DNA of 64,000 nt, from positions 15,712,863 to 15,776,862 of the forward strand of contig CM057135.1 of the NCBI GenBank assembly GCA_029964075.1. The letters run 5' to 3'. Made by a program: the position numbers and the translations under genes. Below the pieces are notes generated by a model. It worked only from the letters and a program-made list of their open reading frames with translations, had not been told where the DNA came from and did not search any database. Positions 44,521 to 56,873 of this stretch are shown here, piece after piece (within the stretch, counting starts at the first letter, position 1; every line of letters starts with the position of its first letter). This DNA comes from Patiria pectinifera (taxonomy: Eukaryota > Echinodermata > Asteroidea > Valvatida > Asterinidae).

Positions 44521-45722
44521 GGTCAGATGGTCAGATGAGTCAGTTCCAAAGTTTGGAAAAAGTTACGACCACAATATGCACGTGCGTGCGCGACGCGAAC
44601 ATGACAACAGTTTACACATGATATTGTCCTACACAATGAGTGGATTTCGTGCGCGAACTCAATGCTTACGCATGCTATGAATGCATTGTGCAACGTTTTC
44701 GTGGTGAACCAAAGCACGAGTCACACCGCTTTCTGCATTGAGCGTCCCGTAAAGAAGATCGATAATGATTGGCTCTTTTGTTACCGAAAACTTGTTGCCG
44801 GCCAATAAAAACACGTTGCAGATTACCATCTGATCTCTGCAGCCAGCAACACAAACGTTCAGTGAATCGTGCTGTGCGCTATTTACACTGCAGTTTGTGT
44901 GTGTACTGTGGCCGGCCGGCTAGTGTGCGTGTGGCTGGCAAGTCCGTGCCCGCTTGGATCGTACTTTTGTGGTATCATGTATATTTTAATTCGCGGTAGG
45001 ATAATGTACATTATCAGAAACGATTCACACAACATTTTGGGTGCTGTTTTCCACTGTTTATTGTCAGATTGTCCATTGTTTGAAAAGTTCTCTTAGATTT
45101 TTCGAGGAGCGCGATTTTTTACGCTCCTTTGGGACAGATGAGGAGCGCGGTAGGAGCGCCTGCGCGATCGCGCTCCTTAAAAATGAAGGACTGGTTTCAT
45201 ATTGACCTGAAATCAGATGCTACATTCCTAGAGGTTAGGTCTCAATAACAACATTAAATAGGGGATTAAATATAATGTAAATCCATTACTTTAAAATCCG
45301 CCTCCAAAGTTGTAATTTTGTACCGTGTTTTGCTTTGCCATGTATATATTTCCAAAATAAAGTTTCTGTGTGGGTTCGGGTCTTATTACAAATAAGGAAT
45401 CATTTGTATTTAAAGCACAAAAAAAAACTTCTTGAAAAGTATGATTTTTTTTCTTTTTCATTAAAGAGGCATTGTCCGATTTCAAGTGGAATTTCATGAT
45501 GAAACAATTAATGTAAAAGCTAAATTGATTCTTTTCTAGGATTGCTGAAGTTATTAGCTTTTAAATGAGGTATTGCATGTAAAGATCCAACAACAGATAA
45601 TTGCAAATGTATTAATTTCAAATTATGAGGTTTTTTGCGGGTAGTCAAAATCAAAAGTTTGAATACAAAATTTTAGGCAGTACAGTGTTCAAGGTCATGC
45701 ACATGCACTTCCATTCGTCTCG

Positions 45723-45742
45723 CATACTTCATGAAGTATGCA
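45723..45742. promoter_or_regulatory. Perfect 20-bp palindrome
   Basis: GCATACTTCATGAAGTATGC reads the same on both strands. It lies in gene-poor DNA between the hAT element and cassette B. Function unknown; a dimeric-factor site or small cruciform is possible. Confidence 0.5.
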
Positions 45743-46548
45743 TCTCTGTTATTGGATGCGACAACATTTGATCAAGTGATCTGTTGGTCAAAATATAAAT
45801 ATGCAGAAGCGTCATACAAAATAAGCTTATAACTAAGCGACCTTGCACAAGTGGTTTGTTGCCCCCCCCCCCCATCTGATTACTCTGGAAAACATATTTT
45901 GTGATGATTTTCTTAATTCCAGACTCCGATATGCGGAAAAACATGCTCTTTTTCCTAAGTTGTTAGACGAAGAAAATCAATTGACCACTGCACAAACAAT
46001 GCTTCTTTAACAGAATTTCAAACCATTTTAAGGTGTTTGATATCTTAGTTGCAATAATGTAAATCAGCAATTTTTGTTTTCACCTTGGCAAAGTCGTCTG
46101 CATGTATGGTGCCATTGGGGGCACATAACAAAATAATTTGAGTTCTGCTGTAATCGCAGTAGTAAAAGGAGTACAAATTTCCATTTTTAAATGAAATTCA
46201 AAATTTTGAGACTCGGGACTCTAAAGTATATTTTTTTTGCAAATATGCTTCTTCTAATTTAGATTACAAGAAGTTGATTCCCGATCAAATCGTGACCCAG
46301 AATCATTGTAGGGTTTCCTAAATACGGTTCTTTCACTTCTGTGCATTTTCCCTTCACTACCATAACTACAGAATATGTGTCACTATTACTACAACATGAA
46401 CAAATTATCAACTCGAATGTTTTGACCATTTTTGACTGAGATGTCTTCCTGACTTCCAATTGTTACACCAGAAAAGTCAAGACAACATTACTGGTATTAA
46501 ATATGTATTTATCTGTTATGTAATATCTGCTTATGCATACATTATGTA

Positions 46549-46912
46549 TTAGGCCAAAAAAAAAAGTCGGTCTCTGGTCAGACCGAGGTTTCGGAATACA
46601 TGCGACGACACGTTTTTATTTTTTCAAGCTTGAATTGTACAGACAAGTTGGGTACTATTTTGCTTGAATTGTGTCCTCATACACATTGGTGTCCTCCATA
46701 ATTTGTCTTCTGTGCACTCCATTATTTGCCTTGACGCAATTTCCCTATTCCTTTGCGCTCCTTGGTACAAAAAATTGAGGAGGTGTGGCAGTAGAGGGCG
46801 CTGTTGTAGCTTCCGTGGTAAATTGGAAAAAAAGAAAGAAAGAAGGTTGACGCGCATGATTGAAATCAATGCGCGCGCTGACCAGAGACCGATTTAATTT
46901 TTTTTGGCCTTA
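46549..46912. mobile_element. PIF/Harbinger-like MITE with TTA target duplication
   Basis: TTA (46549-46551 and 46910-46912) flanks GGCCAAAAAAAAAAGTCGGT on the left and the inverse on the right (CTGACCAGAGACCGATTTAA then TTTTTTTTGGCC). It is 358 bp, without transposase. It contains GGCAGTAGAGGGCGCTGTT (46786-46804), the same word as at 12253. Confidence 0.75.
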
Positions 46913-46983
46913 AATACGTATTTTTCTTTTTAAGTATGTATTTTTCTCTTTTTTTTTTAAGCAAAAATGATGTGTGCACTTAC

Positions 46984-47043
46984 CTCGACTGGTCCTAGAT
47001 GGCGTGTCATCAGTGGGGCACTGACTTGGAGACGGAGGTAAAG
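46984..47043 (-). CDS. Phase-1 exon b, cassette B
   Basis: 60 nt between CTTCAG and CGAG|GTAAGTG encode an LPPSPSQ.PTDD..SRTSR-type peptide. The donor is the strongest of the four exon-b copies. Phase 1 on both sides. Confidence 0.55.
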
Positions 47044-47237
47044 CTGAAGAAGTAAAAAGGTAGGTCCATTTTACTTACAAAAATTATGCACCTTGCTCAG
47101 TTAAACACATTTGTTACTAATTCATTCCCACAACCAATTTGCATTAATATGCAGATCAGCAATTGAAGATTATTTGCATACTGTGTGGATGTGGTTCTTT
47201 CTTTTCAGCTTGGCAAGATTGTTAGAAATGCACTTAC

Positions 47238-47309
47238 TGTGACTGGTGCTAGATTGCGTGTCATCTGTTGGAGGGGCAGGTCGTTTCTGAGACTTTGACA
47301 AAGGTAAGG
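47238..47309 (-). CDS. Phase-1 exon a, cassette B
   Basis: 72 nt, with LPLSKSQKRPAPPTDDTQSS then TSH, acceptor CCTATGATAG and donor CACA|GTAAGTGC. It has an open frame and consensus splice sites. Confidence 0.55.
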
Positions 47310-48098
47310 CTATCATAGGGAAGAAGAACAACCCAAACATAAATTCAGTGTGAAGTAAAATGCAACCACAGAAACTTGAGAAGAGGCACAGACAAAGAAC
47401 CTTAACTTTACATCACCATTTGGCAAGTGATGGCATGTTATGTCTTCTTAAAAATGACTGCTTTACATTAGGTGATCCAGGGGGAGGGTAAGGGGTGTAT
47501 AACCCATTCCACCCCTACCTGTCTCTCCAATTAACCACCCCCTATGAAAGGAAAAGAAAAAAGATAAAAGGACAGAAAAGGGAAATGAGAGGGGAGATGA
47601 GTGTGCAGTCTCATGCTTTCAGCCTCCGCAAGTTATTTCTGACATTTGTACTTTTTTTCACATGTTACTCTTTTATTGATGATTTCGTCTCAATGTTGTA
47701 TTTCCCAAACTTTGTTTTCAACCTATATCCCCATGCTAAAACTGTTTCTAGATCTATTTATATTTAACATACTGTATTTAGATAACTGTAAGTCTAGTGT
47801 GGTCCTGTTTGTATGTAGGTTGGCTAGGATGTGTGATGGGTTAAAGTGTTGGTCATTCCATTCTTTTTTACTCTTTTACATCATCCTCACAGATGAAGCC
47901 AATATTTGGTCTGATGATTAGCCTGTTAGCTTGTACATGCATGAGCAATCCCCAGAACTGGTTTTGTTTAAAATTTAGCTCGTTAGTTGTCTAGATGAGG
48001 GTCAGCAAATTTTGAGTAGTTAGCACGACCGCCAAACTTTGATTGCTTGTAAATATCTCCGAAAGTACAGCACCAATCAGGCTAAGTGTTGTATCGTC

Positions 48099-48983
48099 TG
48101 TTAAGAATTCGTAAATTGTTTAAGGTTTAAGCAAATTAACTTCATGTAAATTAGGCCAATGGCCGCGATCGTCCTGCATAGTCCCCTTTTGTTGCAACGA
48201 ACTTTTGATCCCGCGCTGGAGTCCAACCCACATTCCTTACCAGTGGAATGGACAATGGAATTCCCTGCCGGACTTAAAAGCTCTGGAATTTCGCCGTTCT
48301 TCGGATTCTGAACTGCAGTTTGCTGAGGTGTGGTCAAGGGACTCGCTCTCCGGCGATGCCATGCTGCCCGACCGTCTGGCTTGCTGAGGCCGCTGACTTG
48401 GCCGTGCCTTGCCCGTTGCCGTCTGCACGGGGCACGGTCTCTACCTCCACGACGGCCAGATTGACCGCTGACGTGGCTCTCCTTGGCTTGGGCCAGTGTC
48501 TTGGTGCCGTTCCCGCCGGTGCCACGCCCCTCTGCTGTGGCACTTCGTCGACTGGTCAGCTAGCACAATCGTACCCCTGATCCGGTCTACACCCATACCG
48601 TCCAGCACACCAAGCGCCCGGTTTCGGAGGTCGCCGATCAAGACGCAAGTCGTTATGACAAGAACTCTCTCTCGCGACTTCCGAACTTTTCCGGCAGACT
48701 GCAGTCCAGGGTTCCACCCTCTGGAGGTACCTCCCCTCTCACCAATGGCCAACCGTATGATATGATTTACTTGATTTGTAATGTATAATTAATTGCTTTC
48801 CCATCTGCTTATTTAATCTTGTTTATGTGTGTTAATTTATGGATTGTAAATAATTAAAATAATTCTAATTTCATTTCCAAAAACTCCTTGATTCCGATCC
48901 TCATTCATTTGAGTGTTCCTTTCCCTTTATTTAAATTTTTGTCTGTTATGTTGTCTGCTTGGATTTGAAGTGACTTCGTAACA
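48099..48983 (+). repeat. 5' LTR
   Basis: 885 bp, starting TGTTAAGAATTC and ending CTTCGTAACA. It differs from the 3' LTR at roughly eight positions by eye (about 1%), implying a young insertion. The GC-rich middle produces overlapping frames on both strands that are identical in the two LTRs and are not genes. Confidence 0.95.
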
Positions 48984-48990
48984 GATAAAT

Positions 48991-49008
48991 TGGGGGCTTG
49001 TCCGGGAA
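48991..49008 (+). other. Primer-binding site, tRNA-Pro-like
   Basis: TGGGGGCTTGTCCGGGAA lies seven bases after the 5' LTR and is close to the known tRNA-Pro primer site of murine gammaretroviruses (one internal T for C, plus the last base). Confidence 0.7.
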
Positions 49009-49102
49009 AGAACACATTCAAGCTTTCGTTGTTCATTCTTTTGGCGATTTTTGATTTGATTGTTGCGAGAAACGGCTCAAAAAAATGTGCTAAATCGCCA
49101 AT

Positions 49103-50355
49103 ATGAGTTTCACTGCCGAAGAGTTTTTGAGCAGGTCCGATTTGACACCTGAAAGTGTAGATGATTTGACTAAAGATGAGTTGATTGCTTTGGCAAAGCC
49201 CCTCGGAATCAAGGTTTTTGGTGGAGAAAAAAAGGGTTATTTACTGCGCACTGTTGGTAAAGCTTTGGTTGAAAAAGGTCTCATTGAAGAAGGCCCATTT
49301 GAATTACCCACCGATCCAAAAGATCAAATCGAAGTCTTAAAATTGCAGTTGCATTTGAAGGAGGTAGAAAAGGATCTCAGAGAAAAGGAAATGAAACATG
49401 AAATGGCACTCAAAGAAATGGAAATGCATGTACTGGAAAAGAAAGGTCAATCTGAAACTCCAAAACCCAAAGTTCATTCAGGTTTTGACTTTGCAAAGAA
49501 CATAAGGCTTGTTCCTAAATTTGATGCTAAGGAAGTTACTAGGTATTTCACTTCATTTGAAGATTTGGCCAAGAAATTACAGAGTGGCCAAAGAAGTATT
49601 GGACCACATTACTTCATAGTGTTTTCGAAGGTTAAGCAAAAGAAGTGTACACTGCTCTCTCATCTGAACAAAGTGAAGATTATGATGTTGTAAAGAAAAC
49701 AGTACTCAAGGCATACGAGTTGGTTCCTGAGGCATACCGTCAAAGGTTCAGAAAAACAAAACGTAAAGATCCAAACAAAACTCATGTTGAATTTGCTAGA
49801 GAAAAGGCCAATGATTTTGACCGTTGGCTAAAATCAAAGGAGGTTGATAAACAGTTTGAGAAGTTGCGGGAATTGGTGTTAATGGAAGAATTTAAGAGTT
49901 GTCTTCCGAGTGACATCCGAACACATTTAGCTGACAGGGGTGTTGATAAGTTAGAGAAAGCAGCCATTATGGCTGATGATTATGAGCTTGTTCATAAACA
50001 TTCATTTGGCGCTGACCCCAGTCGCTCTAAATCCAAACCGTGGTTGAAAAAAAGGTGAAAAGACTGGAAAGCAAGTCCAGTCGAATGAATCAAAGTCTGA
50101 AGCTACATGTAGTTCTGATGCAAAAGGGAAAGAAAACCCTGCCGGTAGTTCTGGAAAGCCAAATTGGCGAAAAAACGGCCTGTTTGCAGTTTCTGTGGTA
50201 AAATTGGCCACACGTTTGAGAATTGCTTCAAACGAAGGGATCAGCTTGAAAAGCCCATAGCATTCATTGCCAACAGATCACAAGGGGTTCCCCCGGGCAA
50301 AATGCTCCCTTCAATTGATCACAAAGCTGAGAATTTTGAGGAAATTTCTAGAATT
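49103..50355 (+). pseudogene. Gag of the Gmr1-like element, several frame breaks
   Basis: ATG at 49103 (MSFTAEEFLSRSDL) opens an N-terminal region with a charged coiled-coil (KEVEKDLREKEMKHEMALKE). A SCAN/capsid-like helical part follows in a second frame (AYELVPEAYRQRFRK), then a Lys-rich linker and a CCHC knuckle in a third (CSFCGKIGHTFENC). Frame changes are near 49583, at the A-run 50046-50053, near 50168 and near 50345; a TAA lies at 49633-49635. Two of the breaks are at A homopolymers. Confidence 0.8.
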
Positions 50356-50361
50356 TAATCA

Positions 50362-53300
50362 GGTGACCAATGAAACCAACGGTTATGAGGCATTTATGTC
50401 GGATTGTCGAGTCTCACTAGATAAGGGCTATGATGGTTATCAAGTTAAGATACTTAGAGATACAGGTGCCGCCCAGTCATTGTTGTTAAATGGGGTGATT
50501 CCATCTCTAGGGGAAGCCAGTCAGTCTAGTGTTCTGATTAGTGGAGTGGAAGGTAGTTGTATGAAAATTCCACTCGAGACTGTACACCTTGAGTCAGATT
50601 TCATGACGGTGTCAGTCAAAGTAGGAGTAGTGCCTAGTTTACCTATAAATGGTATCACGTTCTTACTGGGGAACGATATTGCAGGGGATAAAGTGCAACG
50701 TAATCCTTCCTTACAAGTCACAAATTTCCCACAATGCAGTGAAGACACAGAGCAGTTTTCTGAAGAATATCCGGGCATATTTCCTGCATGTGTCACTACC
50801 AGGTCAATGGCTCGAGCCTCACAAAATGAGGACAGTTGTAACGAAAAGTTCAAGTCTAGGGCCGATGATGATAATGAATGTTTCCAGTTGGCAGGTACAT
50901 TCTTTGATACATTAGATGAGAACATTGAGGATCCTAATCACTCATCCAAACCTCTTGTGTTGAATCAAAGTGCACTAATTAAGGAACAGAAGTCTGATCC
51001 TGTGTTACGTAAACTAGCATGCAATGCAGTTAGTGAACAAGAGGCTGACAAAGTCCCGGTGTGTTATTATTTGTCAAAGTCGGGGATATTAATGCGCAAA
51101 TGGCGTCCCCCTGAGGAACCCGCTAATCATGAGTGGAAGGTGAAAACTCAAATAGTGGTACCACATTGTTACAGGGCTGACATTTTGAAATTAGCCCATG
51201 AACCACCCACTTCTGGCCATTTGGGAGTTCGGAAAACTCAAGACCGCATCTTGTGTCATTTCTTTTGGCCAAAGTTGTACCAAGATGTAGGCGAATTTTG
51301 CAGGACATGTCACACTTGCCAATTAGTGGGCAAACCGATTCAGAATATCAAGGTTGCACCACTCATTCCCATTCCGGCATATGAACAACCATTTGACAGA
51401 GTCATAAATGATTGTGTTGGCCCGTTGCCTAAAACTAGATCAGGACATATGTACATGTTGACAATTATGGATGCAGGCACTAGATATCCTGAAGCAATTC
51501 CCTTAAGGAATATCACTGCTTAAGCTGTGTCTGAAGTACTAGTTAAGTTTTTCACAAGGGTAGGGCTCCCTAAGGAAGTACAACATGATCAAGGGTCTAA
51601 CTTCATGAGCAATTTGTTTAGAGAAGTCATGCAATCTCTGGGTATTGAACAGGTAGTTTCATCTCCGTATCATCCCCAGTCACAAGGTGCCATTGAAAGA
51701 TTCCATCAAACCTTAAAGACCATGATTAAGGCTTATTGTCATGATCATCAAGACGACTGGGATAAGGGCATTGATTTTTTATTATTTGCGATAAGGGACT
51801 CTCCAAATGAGTCGACCGGGTTTAGCCCATTCGAACTTGTGTATGGTCATGAGGTCCGAGGACCATTGAAACTTGTTAAGGAAAAATGGCTGGCGGAACC
51901 TAAGGTTGAGACAAACTTGTTAGAGTATGTTTGTGATTTCAAAGAAAGGTTGTACAAGGCGTCTGATGTTGCAAAAACGAACTTAGCAAGTTCACAAGAG
52001 TGTATGAAATCATGGTATGATAAGAGTGCACCGGAACGAACTTTCAAGCCTGGGGACAAGGTTTTGGTTTTACTCCCTGTTCAAGGAGAGCCACTGAGAG
52101 CTAAGTTTAGTGGCCCGTATGTTATCGAGGAGAAAATTAACGACGTGAATTACGTTGTCAAAACTCCCGATCGTAGGAAAAGCAGAAGAGTTTGCCATGT
52201 GAACATGTTGAAATCGTATCACGAGAGGGTTGACACTAAATCTGTAGCTGTGGCATCTGTTGGGGTTACTCAAGAAACAGAGGAGCCTAACAATCCGGAT
52301 AAGGAGCAACTTAGGCTTGAGTCAGTCTGTTCCCAGAGTTCTCTAATCATGACACAAAACTCTGATGTATTGGCTAATTTGGATGTAAAACTTAGTCACT
52401 TGCCTACACAAGAACAAAAGGAAATGATTGATTTGCTTGAATCACATGTACAGTTATTTCAAGATAAGCCAGGTCGAACTTCAGTTCTGTTTCATGACGT
52501 TGAAGTAGGCACTGCTAATCCGATCAAACAACATCCATACCGTTTGAATCCAAACAAACTTGAGTTAGTACGCAAAGAAATGGATTACATGTTGGAGAAT
52601 GAAATCATGTCTCCTGCTGATCAAAGTCCATGGTGTTCACCAGTGTTATTAGTGCCGAAAGAAGATGGGTCACAACGATTTTGTATTGATTACAGGAAGG
52701 TGAACGCCGTCACAAAAACAGACTCATATCCAATTCCTCGGCTGGATGACTGTATTGATCGGATAGGGCAAGCTAAGTACGTGAGCAAGTATGATCTTTT
52801 AAAAGGGTATTGGCAAGTTCCATTGACACAAAGAGCGAAGGAAATTTCAACTTTTGCCACACCAGATGGTCTTTGGTCATGTAATGTAATGCCATTTGGA
52901 ATGAAAAACGCCCCTGGAACATTTACTAGAATGATGAACCAAATAACTTCTGAATTACAAGGTTGTGGAGCATATATTGATGATGTAATTTTATATTCCA
53001 GTTCGTGGTCATCCCACATTGATCGAACCAAAGCACTGTTTGGAAAATTGTCTGAGGCTAATCTGACTGTTAACTTGAAGAAAAGTGAAATAGGTCAAGC
53101 AAGTGTGACCTACTTGGGTCATCAAGTTGGTCAGGGTAAAGTGTTGCCAAAAGCAGCTAAGGTGCAAGCCATTCTTGACTTTCCTGTACCTACGAATAAG
53201 AAAGAATTACTCCGATTTCTAGGTATGACAGGTTTTTATCGAAAATTCTGCCCCAATTTCGCGCAGATTGCGGAACCACTGACAAATCTTCTGGCAAAAA

Positions 53301-53773
53301 AGACAAAATTCACTTGGTCAGAAAATTGTCAGCTGGCCTTTGGAAAACTCAAGTGTATGTTGGCTAACGAACCTGTACTCAAAGTAGCAGACTTTGGTAA
53401 ACCATTTAAGTTAGTTATTGACGCTAGCGATGTCGGCGTAGGGGCTGCATTGTTGCAAGATGATGATCAGAATGTTGAGCATCCTGTGGGTTACTTCTCT
53501 AAGAAATTTAATAAACATCAGAAGAATTATTCCACGATTGAGAAAGAAACCCTAAGTCTCATACTAGCCATGGCACATTTTGAAGTGTATGTTTCTGGAC
53601 CATTCGCAGTTACTGTTTGTACAGATCATAACCCACTGACTTAAATTAATAAGTTCAAGAACAGAAGCCAGAGGCTAATGCGATGGAGCTTAGTTTTGCA
53701 AGGTTATAACTTAAACTTTGTGCACATCCCTGGTAAAGAGAATGTATTGGCAGATGGATTGAGTAGAGTTTGA
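50362..53773 (+). pseudogene. Pol of the Gmr1-like element: protease-integrase-RT-RNase H, two in-frame stops
   Basis: One frame holds, in order: aspartic protease (LRDTGAAQSLLL), H2C2 integrase finger (HEPPTSGHLG...CRTCHTC), integrase core with Asp (VINDCVGPLP), Asp (QHDQGSNF) and Glu (SQGAIERFHQ) with 35 residues between the last two, GPY/F (KFSGPYVI), then RT (VPKEDGSQRFCIDYRKVN, YDLLKGYWQVPL, AYIDDVILYS with catalytic DD), tether, and RNase H (LVIDASDVGVGAAL, TIEKETLSL, TDHNPLT, LADGLSRV). TAA at 51521-51523 cuts the integrase core and TAA at 53642-53644 cuts RNase H; the frame continues after both. The terminal TGA is at 53771. Confidence 0.9.
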
Positions 53774-54023
53774 ATCATGCACCTCATTGCTCCAATAATA
53801 GAATTGACTCAGTGATCCTGTGTTTGTTGATTAAATTCTGCTTATGTTGTATAGATTACTTTAAATTAAATTAAATTTTCAAGTTTATGCTATAAGATGT
53901 GGAATATTCCCAAAACAAGATTGTGTATTTTCCAAATCTTGTGAATGTTATTTAGTCAACTGTTTGACGAGGGTAACTAATTATTTAAAGAAAAATACTT
54001 CCTTAAAGTCGTATTTTTCCTCC

Positions 54024-54036
54024 CCAGGGGGGAGAG
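54024..54036 (+). other. Polypurine tract
   Basis: CAGGGGGGAGAG directly precedes the 3' LTR, as expected for plus-strand priming. Confidence 0.85.
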
Positions 54037-54921
54037 TGTTAAGAATTCGTAAATTGTTTAAGGTTTAAGCAAATTACCTTCATGTAAATTAGGCCAATGG
54101 CCGCGATCGTCCTGCATAGTCCCCTTTTGTTGCAACGAACTTTTGATCCCGCGCTGGAGTCCAACCCACATTCCTTACCAGTGGAATGGACATTGGAATT
54201 CCCTGCCGGACTTAAAAGCTCTGGAATTTCGCCGTTCTTCGGATTCTGAACTGCAGTTTGCTGAGGTGTGGTCAAGGGACTCGCTCTCCGGCGATGCCAT
54301 GCTGCCCGACCGTCTGGCTTGCTGAGGCCGCTGACTTGGCCGTGCCTTGCCCGTTGCCGTCTGCACGGGGCACGGTCTCTACCACCACGACGGCCAGATT
54401 GACCGCTGACGTGGCTCTCCTTGGCTTGGGCCAGTGTCTTGGTGCTGTTCCCGCCGGTGCCACGCCCCTCTGCTGTGGCACTTCGTCGACTGGTCAGCTA
54501 GCACAATCGTACCCCTGATCCGGTCTACACCCGTACCGTCCAGCACACCAAGCGCCCGGTTTCGGAGGTCGCCGATCAAGACGCAAGTCGTTATGACAAG
54601 AACTCTCTCTCGCGACTTCCGAACTTTTCCGGCAGACTGCAGTCCAGGGTTCCACCCTCTGGAGGTACCTCCCCTCTCACCAATGGCCAACCGTATGATA
54701 TGATTTACTTGATTTGTAATGTATAATTAATTGCTTTCCCATCTGCTTATTTAATCTTGTTTATGTGTGTTAATTTATGGATTGTAAATAATTAAAATAA
54801 TTCTAATTTCATTTCTTAAAACTCCTTGATTCCGATCCTCATTCATTTGAGTGTTCCTTTCCCTTTATTTAAATTTTTGTCTGTTATATTGTCTGCTTGG
54901 ATTTGAAGTGACTTCGTAACA
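54037..54921 (+). repeat. 3' LTR
   Basis: 885 bp, the same length as the 5' LTR and about 99% identical to it. Followed by the CGTC target duplication and the rest of cassette C. Confidence 0.95.
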
Positions 54922-55289
54922 CGTCACAAAGCACTTTGAATGATCTCCATTTTATGACATACAACCAAGGTCGAAGCTCAGAGTGCAAAGAAATCATGCA
55001 ACAAAATGACCTTTGACTTTGAATTTGGAAATAAGTATGTTTCAAAGTTTGTTTTTAAGTTTTTCATATGCGAATTTGGTGTAAGAACCTATCCCCAGAA
55101 AATTCTGTAATCACTGGTAATGGACGCGCTTGTTGTAAGCTCTTTAATTGCGATACGATATCTTGAAATTACAACAATTGTGTCAATGTTCATGTACGCA
55201 GTATATACATGTATAAACAAAAATTGACATGTTCGTGTGGGTTGTGTACTTTACACTTAGCTTTTAAAAGAAATGATGTGTGCACTCAC

Positions 55290-55355
55290 CTCGACTTGTC
55301 CTAGATGTAGATGGCATGTCATCAATGGGCCACTGACTTGGAGACGGAGGTAAGG
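55290..55355 (-). CDS. Phase-1 exon b, cassette C
   Basis: 66 nt between CTTCTTCAG and CGAG|GTGAGTG, LPPSPSQWPIDDMPSTSRTS-type peptide (one substitution near the end). Phase 1 on both sides. Confidence 0.55.
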
Positions 55356-56873
55356 CTGAAGAAGTAAAAAGGTAGTTCCATTTTACTTACAAAAATTATG
55401 CACCTTGCTCAGTTAAACACATTTGTTACTAAAGCCGTGTTCGCATTGGACTTGTTTTGGTCAAAGTACCGCGACTTTTCTGTACGCTTATCAGGGACGC
55501 TAAAAAGTCCAATGCAAACAGCTTCGCACTGTAGAACTACCGCGACCACGCGTAATCTGTGTGACACTTCCGGTATACGTCACAGTCACACAGCTCGGGG
55601 GCTCATTGCGCACAAAAATTGCAGTATGGTTCCCTGTCTCCTTTATTATTACAGCGCGTGGGTCAGGGTGTACAATGTACTGCACTGAATGGGGTTGGCT
55701 TTCTCCTTTTGTTGTCGGAGTACTCTGCTTGGATTTCGATAAACTAGATGAAGAACTGGCCATATCGATCGATCGTCGAGGATATGTAATCGTGCGTGTG
55801 ATTGCTTCGCGCCTGACCAGCGTGCAAAACACCACGTGAAAAGAAAACGATGGGCATCGCGTCATATCCTGCTTTGGTCAAAGGTCAACGTGCACAGGGC
55901 CCGCAATGTGTGACATTTTGCCAGTCTCAACCGCGGAACTTATCGTTCCATTGCGATGAATAAGTCCAAGTGCGGATGCACGGTAGACTTACGCGAAGGC
56001 CAGGACACGGTAACTTTTGGCGAGGTTGCGGAAGAAAACGTCCAATGCAAATACGGCTTAATTCTTTACCACAACCATATTTATACAAACAGGCATGAAC
56101 ATTTTCAGACTTTTGTTGGAAGTTTGAATTGGAAAGAATGATGTTTTCAATACAGTAAAGAATTCATTCTTTACACCCTTTAATCCAATTTTCAAACCTT
56201 TTCATCAGTTGAAAATGTAATCCCAGCGTGTGTTAAGCTTTTGTTCTTGAATTTTGGCACTTTACATTGTATCTTGACATGTCACGGAAGACAGATTAGA
56301 GGACAGAATTGTGTACAGTTAAGAAGAGAACATGTTCACTTGGATTATTTGTGTATGTGCGGATCTAAATTTTGTTAAATCTGCACATTAAGTGCATGAA
56401 ATTAGAAAGTCACAAATGAACATGCATTCTTCAGATAAAATAGAAGATGGAAAACCACAAACACAAGTGGAAAGATGCGGAGAAAATCTTCATGTTTGAA
56501 ATCATGTTTGGAAATCGCATCAAATTCAGGATCTTTACTTATCACAATTTGAAGTATCGTACATGAACATAAGAGCATCATTGTCATTTGGCGACATGAA
56601 ATTCTAGATGGGTACAGCTATTGATCCACTACACATTTGACATGATGTACTTTTCTTGAACAAAACTTATATAATTTAAGGGAAAGTCGTTTCTCATTTA
56701 CAGATAAGCCTTGTAAGGGTACATTGATCTTGTGCCCCAACTTGCAGGCAAGGTGTCATTTTTGTAATGTCAAATTCGCATTAATTTGCAGATCAGCAAT
56801 TGAAGATTATTTGCATACTATGTGTATGTGGTTCTTTCTTTTCAGCTTGGCGAGATTCGTAGAAATGCAATAC

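Larger units (their letters stand above)
40081..45193 (-). mobile_element. hAT DNA transposon, 5.1 kb, apparently autonomous
   Basis: The left terminus CAGTCCTTCATTTTAAG (40081) is inverted at the right (CTTAAAAATGAAGGACTG, ending 45193). GTTTCA adjoins both ends (40075-40080, 45194-45199), compatible with an 8-bp duplication that has partly decayed. Subterminal regions are packed with GGAGAGC/GGAGCGC motifs (40107-40160, 45100-45180), likely transposase-binding repeats. It encodes a two-exon transposase and sits in an intron of the minus-strand cassette gene. Confidence 0.75.
46965..48046 (-). repeat. Exon cassette B (short form)
   Basis: Collinear with C and D but lacking the Harbinger-like MITE (its site reads GTTACTAATTC, unoccupied) and a further ~700 bp. 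It keeps exon a (47238-47309) and exon b (46984-47043, 6 nt shorter but in frame), both with good splice sites. The segment 47460-47940 matches 57130-57590. Confidence 0.8.
48099..54921 (+). mobile_element. Gmr1-like LTR retrotransposon (Ty3/gypsy-type RT, integrase upstream of RT)
   Basis: Bounded by 885-bp LTRs (TGTTAAG...GTAACA) and a CGTC target duplication (48095-48098, 54922-54925); cassette D shows the unoccupied site (GTATCGTCACAAAG). Domain order is gag, protease, integrase, RT, RNase H. Integrase before RT with a Ty3/gypsy-type RT is the hallmark of the Gmr1 group of deuterostomes. The pol frame has two in-frame stops and gag has several frame changes, so this copy is not active. 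Confidence 0.9.

Noticed and set aside
48334-48765. GC-rich frames of 60-103 codons on both strands, repeated at 54272-54703
   Set aside because: They lie wholly inside the two LTRs and overlap each other in opposite strands.
55500-55865. Pair of 92-121-codon frames repeated at 32401 and 58452
   Set aside because: They are inside the Harbinger-like MITE, overlap antisense to each other and are conserved only because the cassettes duplicated recently.
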